Assembly (NCBI GenBank): GCA_943914465.1
Contig: CALUCD010000001.1
Location: forward strand, 309,185-373,184
Origin: an uncultured Corynebacterium sp.
Lineage (GTDB): Bacteria > Actinomycetota > Actinomycetes > Mycobacteriales > Mycobacteriaceae
Length of the DNA stretch: 64,000 nt
Direction: 5' to 3'
Positions 42,716 to 51,097 of this stretch are shown in pieces; positions within the stretch are counted from its first letter, which is position 1; every line of letters begins with the position of its first letter. Below the pieces are notes generated by a model. That model did no database searches. It was given only the letters and a program-made list of their open reading frames with translations, and was not told the origin of the DNA. Position numbers and translations under genes: made by a program.

Positions 42716-43942
42716 ATGTCCTTATGGAAAAGCCCGTCAACCAGCCCAGTCGAGCGCGCGGCTGCTGCGCACGAACAGCGCACCGGGAATCCTGCGGCGC
42801 ATACCGCAAGCGCCCCGGCGAATTGGGTGCTCATCGGTGAAAATGTGGATCACTTCGGCGGGGTGACCATTATGGGCCTGGGTGGCCAGCGGGTGGCGGT
42901 CAGTGTGAGCCCGCGGGAAGATGATGTCATCGCAATCACCGGTGAGGGACCATACGTGGAACCGTTCGACGCGGAAGCGACCCTCGCGCAACTCGCCGCC
43001 GGTGAGATTGAACGCCCGCTGGCGCGCCGCCTGTGCGGTCTTGTGCAGGCGCTGATCACCCGGCAGGTGCTTTCCCGCGATACGTGCGGGCTCGACATCA
43101 CGATCATCTCAGACGTGCCCAATGGTTCAGGCCTTGGCGCGTTGTACGCAGTTGACGCCGCACTCGCGCTCGCCTTAGCCGCGCTCGCGTTGGATGGTAA
43201 CGGTGAAGGCAGCGCGGATGAACTGGATCAACCACCCTTGCGCGCGCGTCTGGCGGAGATCTGCTCTCAGAACATCACGGCGAATTCGACGCTGCCGCTG
43301 CTGCGGGCGCGCCACACTGTCGCGTTGCGTGGTACTGCTGGCCAGGTCAGCGTGGTCGATTACGCTGACGGATCCATCACCCAAGCACCGCATCCGGCGA
43401 AATTCGGTGTGCGGATCTTCGCTATCGGCACTACGTTTGGTACGCCGTATGGTGAGCAAACTCAGCGTCTCGCTGCCTGGCGGGGGTTTATTGATGAAGC
43501 GGTGGAGAACTTCGGGGTGACGTCGCTACGCGAACTTCCTGATGCCGTGAACCGGGTTGTGGAGTGGGTGGAAGCTCGCCGCGACGCGGGTGACACGAAC
43601 GCACCAGACCCGGCGACGGCGAGGACCTGGGTGCAGTTTTGTGAAACGGAGACGCTGCGCAGTCTTGCCGCGGCGAAAGCGCTGCGCTCCAGGCGCGGCA
43701 ACGAGCTGTTCACGCTGCTGAACTCACCGTCCGAGGCGCACGATATTGACACCCCTGACGCACTGGTGTCGTTGGCGATTGAACGCGGCGCGGCGGCAGC
43801 ACGCCCGGCAGCGGCAGGAGCTTCGCAGGCAGTCATCGCGTTCGTGCCGGTTGCTGAGGCAGATGCGTTCGCTGCGGGATTTGCGGATGAGTTTGAGGTC
43901 GTGGAGATTCTCGACGGCGAACCCGCCCGGGTTGAGGTGTAG
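42716..43942 (+). CDS. Galactokinase-like GHMP-family protein with altered active site
   Basis: 408 residues from the ATG at 42716 (MSLWKSP), with AAAGG 11 nt upstream; an in-frame GTG at 42695 is possible. The fold is GalK-like: the N-terminal signature reads APANWVLIGENVDHFGG where galactokinases have APGRVNLIGEHTDYNGG, so the transition-state Arg is Asn. The ATP-binding GLSSSAA is SGLGALYA and the catalytic Asp in the MDQ motif is replaced by an Arg-rich segment (LLRARHTVAL). The C-terminal glycine motif is also degenerate. It may be a non-catalytic relative. The gene is convergent with the RNB nuclease (3 bp apart). Confidence 0.85.
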   Translation: MSLWKSPSTSPVERAAAAHEQRTGNPAAHTASAPANWVLIGENVDHFGGVTIMGLGGQRVAVSVSPREDDVIAITGEGPYVEPFDAEATLAQLAAGEIERPLARRLCGLVQALITRQVLSRDTCGLDITIISDVPNGSGLGALYAVDAALALALAALALDGNGEGSADELDQPPLRARLAEICSQNITANSTLPLLRARHTVALRGTAGQVSVVDYADGSITQAPHPAKFGVRIFAIGTTFGTPYGEQTQRLAAWRGFIDEAVENFGVTSLRELPDAVNRVVEWVEARRDAGDTNAPDPATARTWVQFCETETLRSLAAAKALRSRRGNELFTLLNSPSEAHDIDTPDALVSLAIERGAAAARPAAAGASQAVIAFVPVAEADAFAAGFADEFEVVEILDGEPARVEV

Positions 43943-43945
43943 GGG

Positions 43946-45328
43946 CTAGTCCGCTGGCCAGGCGAATTCGACCTGGCGCGCGGCAGGTTCCGCGCGGATG
44001 AGTGAGAACATAGCCTCCGTGCCCTCCGATGGCGCCCCGATCGACGGTGCAAGCACTGGCGGTTGGGTGACAAAGATCCGGTCTCGGTCCTCTCCCCTTT
44101 TGAGCACGATGCCGCCGAAGTTGTGGCCCACCCACGGCTCGAGCACAGTCGCCTCGGTGAGGTTGAGTGCCGCGCGGTCAACGGTGTTGGCCAGCTGGGA
44201 GGTTCGCGCCATGGTGGCCATGACCTCCGGTGCATCGTTGTACACCCACGCTGGGATGCCATAGCCCCCGCAGATGGCCAAACACACCTCGGTGGCGTAA
44301 CGGTCAACCAGGCGGCGAAGCGGGGCGGTGACGTGGCTGTAGTAGCCGCCGATACCGGCGTGGACCTCGGGTTGTTTCTCGCGCAGGTCCACGTAGCCGG
44401 AGCCGCGCAAAAGCTTCTGCGCCTCGCGCATCACGGCCATGCCCGCAGGGGTGTCAGCGTCAACCCCAGCGAGGAACTCCCCAATGCCGCCGGTGACCTC
44501 ATAGCCAAGATTGCGGGCCTCCCGGCGAAAATCGGCCTCTGCGTCGCGCGGTGCCGGCCCCAAGGTGCGCAAGAATCCAACCCCAGCCTCAACCATCATG
44601 CTGCCGGCAACCATGCCGGTCAGCAGCGATATTTCGGAGTTGTAATCCATCACGGGGTGGCGTGGCTCAATCACCAACTCGAACGCCCCGGCGTCTTCGA
44701 CCACGCGCACGCTGGGCAGGCGCAGGTTGATCGCCGCCCGCCGCAGGGACGACTGCTGGCGCAGCTTGCCCACCTCGGGCAGTAAGTGGATAGAGGGGTG
44801 CTCAACGCCGTTGTGGAAGTCTTCTTGCACCCCGTCATAATCCAGCCTGGCAACCGAGTGCACGAGGGCACGCTCAACGTGCGCGTCAACGACTTCCCCA
44901 TCTGCATCTAAGTCGAAGCGCCACAGCACCGCAGGCCGGTCCACGTCTGGCAAGAGCGAGGCGCTGCCTTCTGACAGCGCCGGTGGGTGCAACCGCGCCG
45001 GCTCATCCGGCAGGTAAATGGTCTGGCCGCGCCGCAACGATTCCTGTTTGACCAATGTTGCCGGTTCCACGAATGCGGCGACATCCGCAATCGCGTAGTA
45101 CACCCTGTACCCGTCACCTGCGCGTTCAATCGCCACCGCCTGATCAAGGTCTTTGGAACCGACGGGATCGATAGTGACAAGGGGGATCGAGCGGGCGTCG
45201 ATACGCGCATGCGCGCAGGTGTCTGTCAGCGTTTCCGCCTCTGCCACGACCGGATCGGGGAACTCGGTGGGGACCCTGAATTCCTCGGCGAGGTCCCGGA
45301 AATTCAGCGGCGCGGCGTACAGCTTCAT
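43946..45328 (-). CDS. RNB-domain (RNase II/R family) ribonuclease
   Basis: 460 residues, a short RNase II-type protein without obvious cold-shock or S1 domains. The catalytic metal loop reads TIDPVGSKDLDQAV (residues about 51-64): the Asp at the fourth position that is DD in E. coli RNase II is Gln here (DLDQA), a variant I associate with actinobacterial members. The downstream HVTAPLRRLVDRYA contains the conserved Arg. It should degrade single-stranded RNA 3'-5'. Its ATG lies 25 nt from the 3' end of the RNase P RNA gene on the same strand, so read-through from rnpB could reach it. Confidence 0.92.
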   Translation of the reverse strand: MKLYAAPLNFRDLAEEFRVPTEFPDPVVAEAETLTDTCAHARIDARSIPLVTIDPVGSKDLDQAVAIERAGDGYRVYYAIADVAAFVEPATLVKQESLRRGQTIYLPDEPARLHPPALSEGSASLLPDVDRPAVLWRFDLDADGEVVDAHVERALVHSVARLDYDGVQEDFHNGVEHPSIHLLPEVGKLRQQSSLRRAAINLRLPSVRVVEDAGAFELVIEPRHPVMDYNSEISLLTGMVAGSMMVEAGVGFLRTLGPAPRDAEADFRREARNLGYEVTGGIGEFLAGVDADTPAGMAVMREAQKLLRGSGYVDLREKQPEVHAGIGGYYSHVTAPLRRLVDRYATEVCLAICGGYGIPAWVYNDAPEVMATMARTSQLANTVDRAALNLTEATVLEPWVGHNFGGIVLKRGEDRDRIFVTQPPVLAPSIGAPSEGTEAMFSLIRAEPAARQVEFAWPAD

Positions 45329-45353
45329 GCTCAGCCATCGTGCCAGAAGATTG

Positions 45354-45766
<413 letters not shown>

Positions 45767-45812
45767 GTGCGTTGAGTGTACGCCGCAGGGAGGCGTTGAG
45801 GAAAGCCCCTGC

Positions 45813-45914
45813 TTAAAACGGCAGCCCGCAATCAGCGATCGCGAACGTGACGGTGTGCCCCAGGCGGCTGAGGGAAGCGGCAAGTTGCGCGTTGAGGATG
45901 CCGTGTTTACGCAT
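45813..45914 (-). pseudogene. rbsD: Truncated remnant of D-ribose pyranase rbsD
   Basis: 33 codons starting at an ATG that overlaps the rbsK stop by 8 bp (45907-45914) and ending at TAA (45813-45815). The residues MRKHGILNAQLAASLSRLGH match the RbsD N-terminus, including the catalytic His20, and continue with TVTFAIADCGLPF before stopping. Intact RbsD is about 130-140 residues and continues after GLP. No frame downstream restores it; 46 bp later the rnpB transcript begins. It therefore looks like a gene whose 3' three quarters were deleted. The gene order rbsK-rbsD at this point would be natural for a ribose operon. Confidence 0.85.
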
Positions 45915-46839
45915 GCGCCACCTCCGGCAGCTCATCTGCAGGTGTGGGACACGAGGTTTGAGCGCCCTGCCGAGTTGCCGCGAATGCGCCGACCCGGGCG
46001 GCGTGTTGGGCGGCGCTGACAAGCGAGCTGCCCTGGACAAGTTCAGCGGCGAGTGCGCCGACAAACGCATCGCCGGCACCAGTGGAATCAACCGCGGTGA
46101 CTGTCGCCGGCAGGATTGGTGTCACCCCGCCGGCGGTGGCCACGACCGCGCCGCGCGAACCGCGGGTGATGACAACATTGGCAAAACCGACCTCGCGCAG
46201 CGCAACTGCCATGTCCTCCTCGCTTGAGTTTGCGGCGTTTGATGCTGCGGCCGTGATGTCGACGCCATACAGGCCGAGGATGAGCCCAGCCTCATGTTCG
46301 TTGGCCACCAGCGGGTCGGCGTGGAGCAGCACATCAGTGGGCACGTCGATCACCGGCGCGAGATTGACCATGACCCTGCCGGTGGCGAGGCGCACGGCCT
46401 CAACAAAGCCGGAGGCGGGGATCTCACCCTGCAGGACCACAATGTCGGCGCCTGCGATCACCGATTTCGCTTTACGCACCTGCTGCTCATCCACCGTGGA
46501 GTTGGCACCAGGGACCACAACAATGGTGTTCTCCGCGTCCTCGGACACGGTGATCAGCGCCAGGCCGGTGGGTGCTTCAACCTCGTGGACAAACTGCAGG
46601 TCCACGCCAGCACGCTTGAGGTACTCCAGTGCGGGCTGGGCGTTGGCATCACGACCGACAGCGCCGACCATACTCACCTGCGCGCCCAGGTTCGCTGCGG
46701 CAACCGCCTGGTTCGCGCCTTTACCGCCAGCGGTGATCAACGCGCCGGTACCCAGCAATGTTTCGCCCGGAAGCGGGTGGCGGGAAACGCGCACCGCGAG
46801 ATCGGCGTTGATCGAGCCGACGACGCAAATCTGGGCCAT
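45907..46839 (-). CDS. rbsK: Ribokinase
   Basis: 310 residues from the ATG with complement at 46837-46839; a GTG at 46860 that overlaps the preceding gene's stop (GTGA) is the alternative and neither has a strong ribosome binding site. PfkB-family motifs are present: the N-terminal GSINADLAVRVSRHPLPGET and GGKGANQAVAAA (about 39-50), and the C-terminal DSTGAGDAFVGAL with the catalytic Asp. It phosphorylates ribose at position 5. It is downstream of the RNase HI/CobC gene on the same strand and upstream of the rbsD remnant. Confidence 0.94.
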   Translation of the reverse strand: MAQICVVGSINADLAVRVSRHPLPGETLLGTGALITAGGKGANQAVAAANLGAQVSMVGAVGRDANAQPALEYLKRAGVDLQFVHEVEAPTGLALITVSEDAENTIVVVPGANSTVDEQQVRKAKSVIAGADIVVLQGEIPASGFVEAVRLATGRVMVNLAPVIDVPTDVLLHADPLVANEHEAGLILGLYGVDITAAASNAANSSEEDMAVALREVGFANVVITRGSRGAVVATAGGVTPILPATVTAVDSTGAGDAFVGALAAELVQGSSLVSAAQHAARVGAFAATRQGAQTSCPTPADELPEVAHA

Positions 46840-46856
46840 GTGGTCTGCTCGTCTGG

Positions 46857-48047
46857 TCACAGCGAAGCACCGCGGTGGTGGGCGACGTCGTTAACCGTGC
46901 GCACGACCCCGAATTCGCCGTAAAACTCGACAACAGACACGCTCGCCAGGTCGAGGAAAATGTGCTTGAACGTCTCGGCGTTCGTGCCCAGCGCCTGCCG
47001 GATCACGGACTTGATCGGCGTCATGTGCGTGACCACTAGCACCGTCTGACCCTCATGCGCCTCTTGCAGTTTCAGGCGCTCACGCGTGACACGTCGGTGC
47101 AGCGCAGTCAGCGATTCACCCTTCGGGGGGCTTTTGCTTGGCGACGCCTCCCACGCCCCCACCTCATCACCAAATCGCTCAATCGCCTCATCCCGGGTCA
47201 AGCCTTCAAAGTCGCCGAACGCCATTTCTTTGAAACCATCAGCGGTTTCAATCTCAGACTCAGCAAGGCCAAGTGCCGCCGCACAGTGTTGGGCTGTTTG
47301 CAGTGCGCGGCGCTGCGGCGAAGAAATGATCGCATCGATATGCCCCATCTGCGCAACTGCGGAGGCAGCGCGTTTCGCCTGGGCGTGGCCAATCTCGGTG
47401 AGCTCTAGGTCTGAGGTGCCTGAGTAGCGCCGCTGCGCCGAGTGCTCGGTCTGGCCATGGCGGAGCAGGACAAAGCGGGTGCGCGGTGCCTTCGCATCGG
47501 ACCAGTGCGCGGGGCTGGCGACCTCATGCGTCTTCGCCTCGTGCGCCTGCGCCTCGTGCGGCTGCGCCGCAGCCTTCGCTGGACCGGCGGCCGTCGCGGC
47601 GCGGGCTTCCTCGGCCGTGTCCACCACCCGCGGCGCTGCATCCTTGGCAGCCGCGTCCATAGCAACGTTGGAAAGCTCATCGGCCTTTGCATTTTTCGCG
47701 CGCGGCACCCAGGTGTAGGTGACCTGATCAAACCCTTGCGCAAGGGTGCGGGCCTCACGGGCCAGCGCTTGCATGTCCGGGTGTTTGATCTTCCACCGCC
47801 CAGTCATCTGCTCAACGACGAGTTTGGAATCCATTGACACATCCACCGCCGTGGCGCCGAGGTCGCGGGCAGCCTCCAGCCCGCGCAACAGACCGTGGTA
47901 TTCGGCGACGTTGTTCGAGGCCTTCGCACCGACAACGTAGGCGATCTCCGCGAGCGTCTCACCACCCTCGCCGTAGACAACCGAGCCAGAGCCGGCGACC
48001 CCGGGGTTGCCGCGAGAGCCGCCATCACAAAACATTGATACGCGCAT
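46857..48047 (-). CDS. Bifunctional RNase HI / acid phosphatase (CobC-like)
   Basis: 396 residues from the ATG with complement at 48045-48047; an upstream in-frame GTG (48056) is possible. Domain 1 (1-135) is RNase HI with DGGSRGNPG, the Glu in NNVAEYHGL, DSK and the last Asp in KADELSNVA. A linker (140-185) is rich in Ala, His and Glu. Domain 2 (190-390) is a histidine phosphatase: LRHGQTEHS with the phospho-acceptor His, SSPQRRALQTA and VTHMTPIKS. The fusion matches mycobacterial Rv2228c, which has both RNase HI and alpha-ribazole phosphatase-like activity. It may therefore act on cobalamin precursors as well as RNA-DNA hybrids. Confidence 0.93.
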   Translation of the reverse strand: MRVSMFCDGGSRGNPGVAGSGSVVYGEGGETLAEIAYVVGAKASNNVAEYHGLLRGLEAARDLGATAVDVSMDSKLVVEQMTGRWKIKHPDMQALAREARTLAQGFDQVTYTWVPRAKNAKADELSNVAMDAAAKDAAPRVVDTAEEARAATAAGPAKAAAQPHEAQAHEAKTHEVASPAHWSDAKAPRTRFVLLRHGQTEHSAQRRYSGTSDLELTEIGHAQAKRAASAVAQMGHIDAIISSPQRRALQTAQHCAAALGLAESEIETADGFKEMAFGDFEGLTRDEAIERFGDEVGAWEASPSKSPPKGESLTALHRRVTRERLKLQEAHEGQTVLVVTHMTPIKSVIRQALGTNAETFKHIFLDLASVSVVEFYGEFGVVRTVNDVAHHRGASL

Positions 48048-48060
48048 GCCAACCACGTGC

Positions 48061-48744
48061 CTATGGGTCTGGGGTGATGCGCACCAGCAGCGCGCCGCAG
48101 TTCGGGCAGGTGGGTACCTCATCGGCGTCCTGCTTCATCACATCTGCTCGCTCCGCGGGAGGTAACTGGATGAAGCAAGAGTTGCAGGTGCGGCCATTGA
48201 AGGCGGCAGCTCCTGCGGTGTCAAACACCGCCAGCACCTCATCTGGCAACTGTGCACGCAACGCGTCGGTATCTACGTCTTCCACCGGGGGCAGCGCATC
48301 CACCGCACGCTGAGCGGCGTCGACTTTGCGGTTCGCCTCATCAAGTCTGGCGCCGTGGTTATCACGGTTGTTGCGCAGCGCCGCGATCTCGTTGTGCGCC
48401 TCTTTGAGCTCGGACAGCAGATCGGCGATGCGGGACTTGGCGGCGTAGCGGTCATGTTCGAGATCGCGGCGGCGATCCGGGTCGGTCTCTGCGGTGAGCT
48501 GGCGCTTATCATCCAACTCGCGCTTTTTCAGCTTCCGCTCGTCTTCTTGGATGCGCAGGATTTCAAGCTCCATGTCATCCACCGCCATCTGGGCGGCACC
48601 GGCGGCCGCTTGGACCCGGTCGCGCTCATCGATGAGGCGCGCCAATTCCTTTTCCTCCGGGCGTGCTGCCTGCGGGTGCGCGGCGGCGCGTGTGGCCTCT
48701 GCAAGACGCAAAAGTACGGGTTGCAGATCGTTCGACAGGTGCAT
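48061..48744 (-). CDS. C4-type zinc ribbon protein with coiled coil
   Basis: 227 residues from the ATG with complement at 48742-48744, preceded by AAAGGAG. Residues 20-155 are a long charged helical coiled coil, and the C-terminus carries the zinc ribbon with CNSC (about 186-189) and CPNC (about 211-214). This is the family of mycobacterial Rv2229c (DUF164), which in other bacteria is linked to nucleic acid binding. It precedes the RNase HI/CobC gene by 13 bp and follows the Nif3 gene by 26 bp, the same order as in M. tuberculosis, so the three are probably one operon. Confidence 0.9.
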   Translation of the reverse strand: MHLSNDLQPVLLRLAEATRAAAHPQAARPEEKELARLIDERDRVQAAAGAAQMAVDDMELEILRIQEDERKLKKRELDDKRQLTAETDPDRRRDLEHDRYAAKSRIADLLSELKEAHNEIAALRNNRDNHGARLDEANRKVDAAQRAVDALPPVEDVDTDALRAQLPDEVLAVFDTAGAAAFNGRTCNSCFIQLPPAERADVMKQDADEVPTCPNCGALLVRITPDP

Positions 48745-48770
48745 GAGGTCTCCTTTCGCTGGCACAGGCG

Positions 48771-49916
48771 CTACCGCTGCGATTCACCCGGGTGCGCCGA
48801 GAGGGTCCAAGGGTCGGTGCGGTGAGACAGTATCTGTGTGTCCACCCCGATTGCAGACACGATACCTTCGGCCTGCCGCGTCCACGGAAACTCACTCGCC
48901 CAGTGGGCGGTATCAATCACAGCGGGGCCGCCGGCGCGCAAGTGTTCATCCACCGGGTGGTGGCGCAGGTCGGAGGTGACGTACACATCCACCCCCAGCC
49001 GCGCAACATCAGATAAGAAGGAATCGCCCGCCCCTGAAGACACTGCCACAGTGCGTACCACCTGGTCCGGGTCGCCTGCTGCGCGCACCCCCCAGGCCGT
49101 TTCCGGCAGCGCATCTGCGACCTGTTGGGTGAATTCGCGCAGTGTCATCGGCTCAGGGAGCTCACCAATGCGCCCCAAACCGGTCGCCGTGTCAAGATCC
49201 TGGGTCTGTTCCATCTGCACCACATCAAACGCGGGTTCCTCATACGGGTGAACCTCACGCAGCGCATCAATGAGTTTGCGGCGCAAACGCGTCGGCGCGA
49301 CAAACTGCACCCGGGTTTCATTATCTGAGTAGTGCTCGCCCACCACCCCATCTGCAGGATGCGCGCCTTCCACTGGGGTGAAATGCCCCGTGCCGTGAAT
49401 CTCAAACGCGCACTCACGGTAATCACCGATCGCGCCTGCGCCCAGTTCAAACAGCGGACGCATCACCGCCTGGGTTTGTGACGGCGGGATGTGCACCCCC
49501 CACGCATCCAACCCATCCGCAGAAACCGGCTTGATCGGCCTGCCAGGAGTAATGCCCACAAGCTCAGCAAGGATGTCCGACACCCCGGGACGCGCCGAAT
49601 CCGCGTTCGTGTGGGCGGCGAACAACGAGCATCCACCCTTGATCAACGTGTGAATGACTTTGCCCTTGGCGGTATCTGCCGCAACTGAGCTCACACCACG
49701 CAGCAACAGCGGATGGTGCACAACGAGCATGTCTGCCTGCGTATCGACGGCCGCCTGCGCCACCTCCAACGTACAATCCAGCGCGAACGCCACCTTGGAC
49801 ACCGAATCAGCCGGATCGCCGCAGACCAGCCCCACCTGATCCCAACTTTCTGCAAGCTGCGGCGGGTAGGCAGCTTCAAGGGCGGCGACAACATCTGCAA
49901 CGGTGGCGCTAGTCAT
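48771..49916 (-). CDS. Nif3-like dinuclear metal center protein
   Basis: 381 residues. The metal-binding motifs of the Nif3/YbgI family are visible: VVHHPLLLRG (about 65-74), FAAHTNADSA (about 99-108) and the C-terminal DTAHWASEFPW. An inserted domain occupies the middle, giving the longer form seen in actinobacteria and Bacillus. The family is annotated as GTP cyclohydrolase 1 type 2 homologue, but the physiological reaction is not settled. The start ATG is only 22 bp from that of the divergent HAD gene, and a TAGGCT lies 6 nt before it. Confidence 0.92.
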   Translation of the reverse strand: MTSATVADVVAALEAAYPPQLAESWDQVGLVCGDPADSVSKVAFALDCTLEVAQAAVDTQADMLVVHHPLLLRGVSSVAADTAKGKVIHTLIKGGCSLFAAHTNADSARPGVSDILAELVGITPGRPIKPVSADGLDAWGVHIPPSQTQAVMRPLFELGAGAIGDYRECAFEIHGTGHFTPVEGAHPADGVVGEHYSDNETRVQFVAPTRLRRKLIDALREVHPYEEPAFDVVQMEQTQDLDTATGLGRIGELPEPMTLREFTQQVADALPETAWGVRAAGDPDQVVRTVAVSSGAGDSFLSDVARLGVDVYVTSDLRHHPVDEHLRAGGPAVIDTAHWASEFPWTRQAEGIVSAIGVDTQILSHRTDPWTLSAHPGESQR

Positions 49917-49928
49917 GTACCCAGCCTA
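49914..49928 (-). promoter_or_regulatory. -10 box of a near-leaderless start for the Nif3 gene
   Basis: On the minus strand TAGGCT (plus 49923-49928), 6 nt (GGGTAC), ATG at 49916. Confidence 0.5.
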
Positions 49929-49941
49929 CAAATTTGCGATG
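49927..49941 (+). promoter_or_regulatory. Possible -10 box of the HAD gene
   Basis: TACAAA at 49927-49932 overlaps the opposite-strand TAGGCT by 2 bp and lies 6 nt before ATG 49939. The hexamer lacks the final T of the consensus, so this is weak. Confidence 0.3.
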
Positions 49942-50622
49942 CTGGGCAGCGTGACTACGCCTGATACCGCCTCTCGCACCACCTCCCACACCCTATTACT
50001 TGATGTTGACGGCACTCTGATCGATTCTTTCCCCGGCATCCGCGCCGGGTTCGTCCGCGCGCTTGAGGCCGTGGGCGCCACACTGCCAAGCGAGGAGTTC
50101 ATCGCACGCATCCCCGGCCCGCCCATGCCCGAATCAATGGAAGCCGCAGGGCTAAACGCCGACGAGATCGCGCGTGCCATGCCGGTCTATATGGACTACA
50201 TGGAGCGCCAAGGATGGCGCGAATTCACGGTGTTTCCGGGTATCGCCTCTTTGATCCAGCGGTGGAAGGAGGCGGGTTTGATGGTGGTCACGGCGACGTC
50301 GAAAAGCGAGCGCTTCGCGCGTCTCGCACTTGATTCCGCCGGCATTTTGCCCTCGATCGATTTCCTCGGCGCGGCGGATCATGATCGCGGACGCAGCACC
50401 AAAGTGGACGTGCTGCGGCATGTGATTTCGTCCGTGCACCCGCAAGGACCGATCATGGTGGGCGACCGGATACATGACTACGAAGGGGCTGCAGAGTTCG
50501 GAATTCCCTCGGTAGCGGCAACCTGGGGATACGGCGAGCCTGCAGAATGGTCGAAGGCTACTTACACGGCGCGCGACACGGACGAATTGGAGGTTATAGT
50601 GAACAACCATGTCAGAACATAA
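49939..50622 (+). CDS. HAD-family phosphatase (Gph-like)
   Basis: 227 residues from the ATG at 49939; an in-frame GTG at 49951 is an alternative start. HAD motifs: LLDVDGTLIDS (motif I, nucleophile Asp), TATSKS (motif II), Lys in motif III, and VGDRIHDYEGA (motif IV). The cap insertion between motifs I and II is helical, the class seen in phosphoglycolate phosphatase and pyrophosphatase-like proteins. Substrate unknown. It overlaps the next gene by 14 bp, so a phosphatase pair is translated together. Confidence 0.9.
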   Translation: MLGSVTTPDTASRTTSHTLLLDVDGTLIDSFPGIRAGFVRALEAVGATLPSEEFIARIPGPPMPESMEAAGLNADEIARAMPVYMDYMERQGWREFTVFPGIASLIQRWKEAGLMVVTATSKSERFARLALDSAGILPSIDFLGAADHDRGRSTKVDVLRHVISSVHPQGPIMVGDRIHDYEGAAEFGIPSVAATWGYGEPAEWSKATYTARDTDELEVIVNNHVRT

Positions 50623-51088
50623 ACTGCACATTGATTTTGTCTGTACCGGAAATATATGCCGTTCTCCTATGGCTGAAGTGATCCTCCGCGACAAGCTCGT
50701 AGAGGCGGACCTTGCAGATCAGGTGCGTGTTACATCCAGCGGCACCGGCGGCTGGCACGTCGGCGACCCGGCAGACTCCCGCGCGCTGGAGGAGCTGGCC
50801 GCCAACGGCTATGACGGCTCCGCACACCGCGCCCAGCAGTTCGGCACCGAGCAGCAAGCAGCCGACCTCATCATCGCGCTCGACTCGCGCCACGTCTCTG
50901 AGCTCGTTGCCCGCGGCGTGCCAGAAGATCAGGTGCGCCTCCTGCGCTCGTTCGACCCGGAAGCAGAAGACGGTGCCGGCGTTGCAGACCCCTACTACGG
51001 CGGCCCGGAGGGCTTTGTCACCGTTCGCGAACAAATTGAAGCTGCCGCCGACGGCATTATCGCCTGGGTGCGTGAACAACTAAACTAA
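50609..51088 (+). CDS. Low-molecular-weight protein-tyrosine phosphatase
   Basis: 159 residues. The P-loop VCTGNICRSPMAE carries the nucleophile Cys12 and Arg18, and the general-acid Asp lies in DPYYGG near residue 130. Length and motifs fit the family of mycobacterial PtpA (Rv2234) and C. glutamicum PtpA. It overlaps the HAD gene by 14 bp, the same order as in M. tuberculosis, where the next gene is a SURF1-family protein as here. No secretion signal is visible. Cellular targets are not evident from the sequence. Confidence 0.94.
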   Translation: MSEHKLHIDFVCTGNICRSPMAEVILRDKLVEADLADQVRVTSSGTGGWHVGDPADSRALEELAANGYDGSAHRAQQFGTEQQAADLIIALDSRHVSELVARGVPEDQVRLLRSFDPEAEDGAGVADPYYGGPEGFVTVREQIEAAADGIIAWVREQLN

Positions 51089-51097
51089 CCGGGTGTG
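51081..51097 (+). promoter_or_regulatory. -10 box of a leaderless-type start
   Basis: TAAACT at 51081-51086 overlaps the phosphatase stop codon, then 8 nt, then GTG at 51095. Confidence 0.45.

Noticed and set aside
45329..45353. Alternative start of the RNB nuclease within the rnpB 3' end
   Set aside because: The ATG at 45328 gives the MKLYAAPLNF start. An ATG at 45336-45338 (minus strand) is in another frame, and nothing upstream in frame looks coding.
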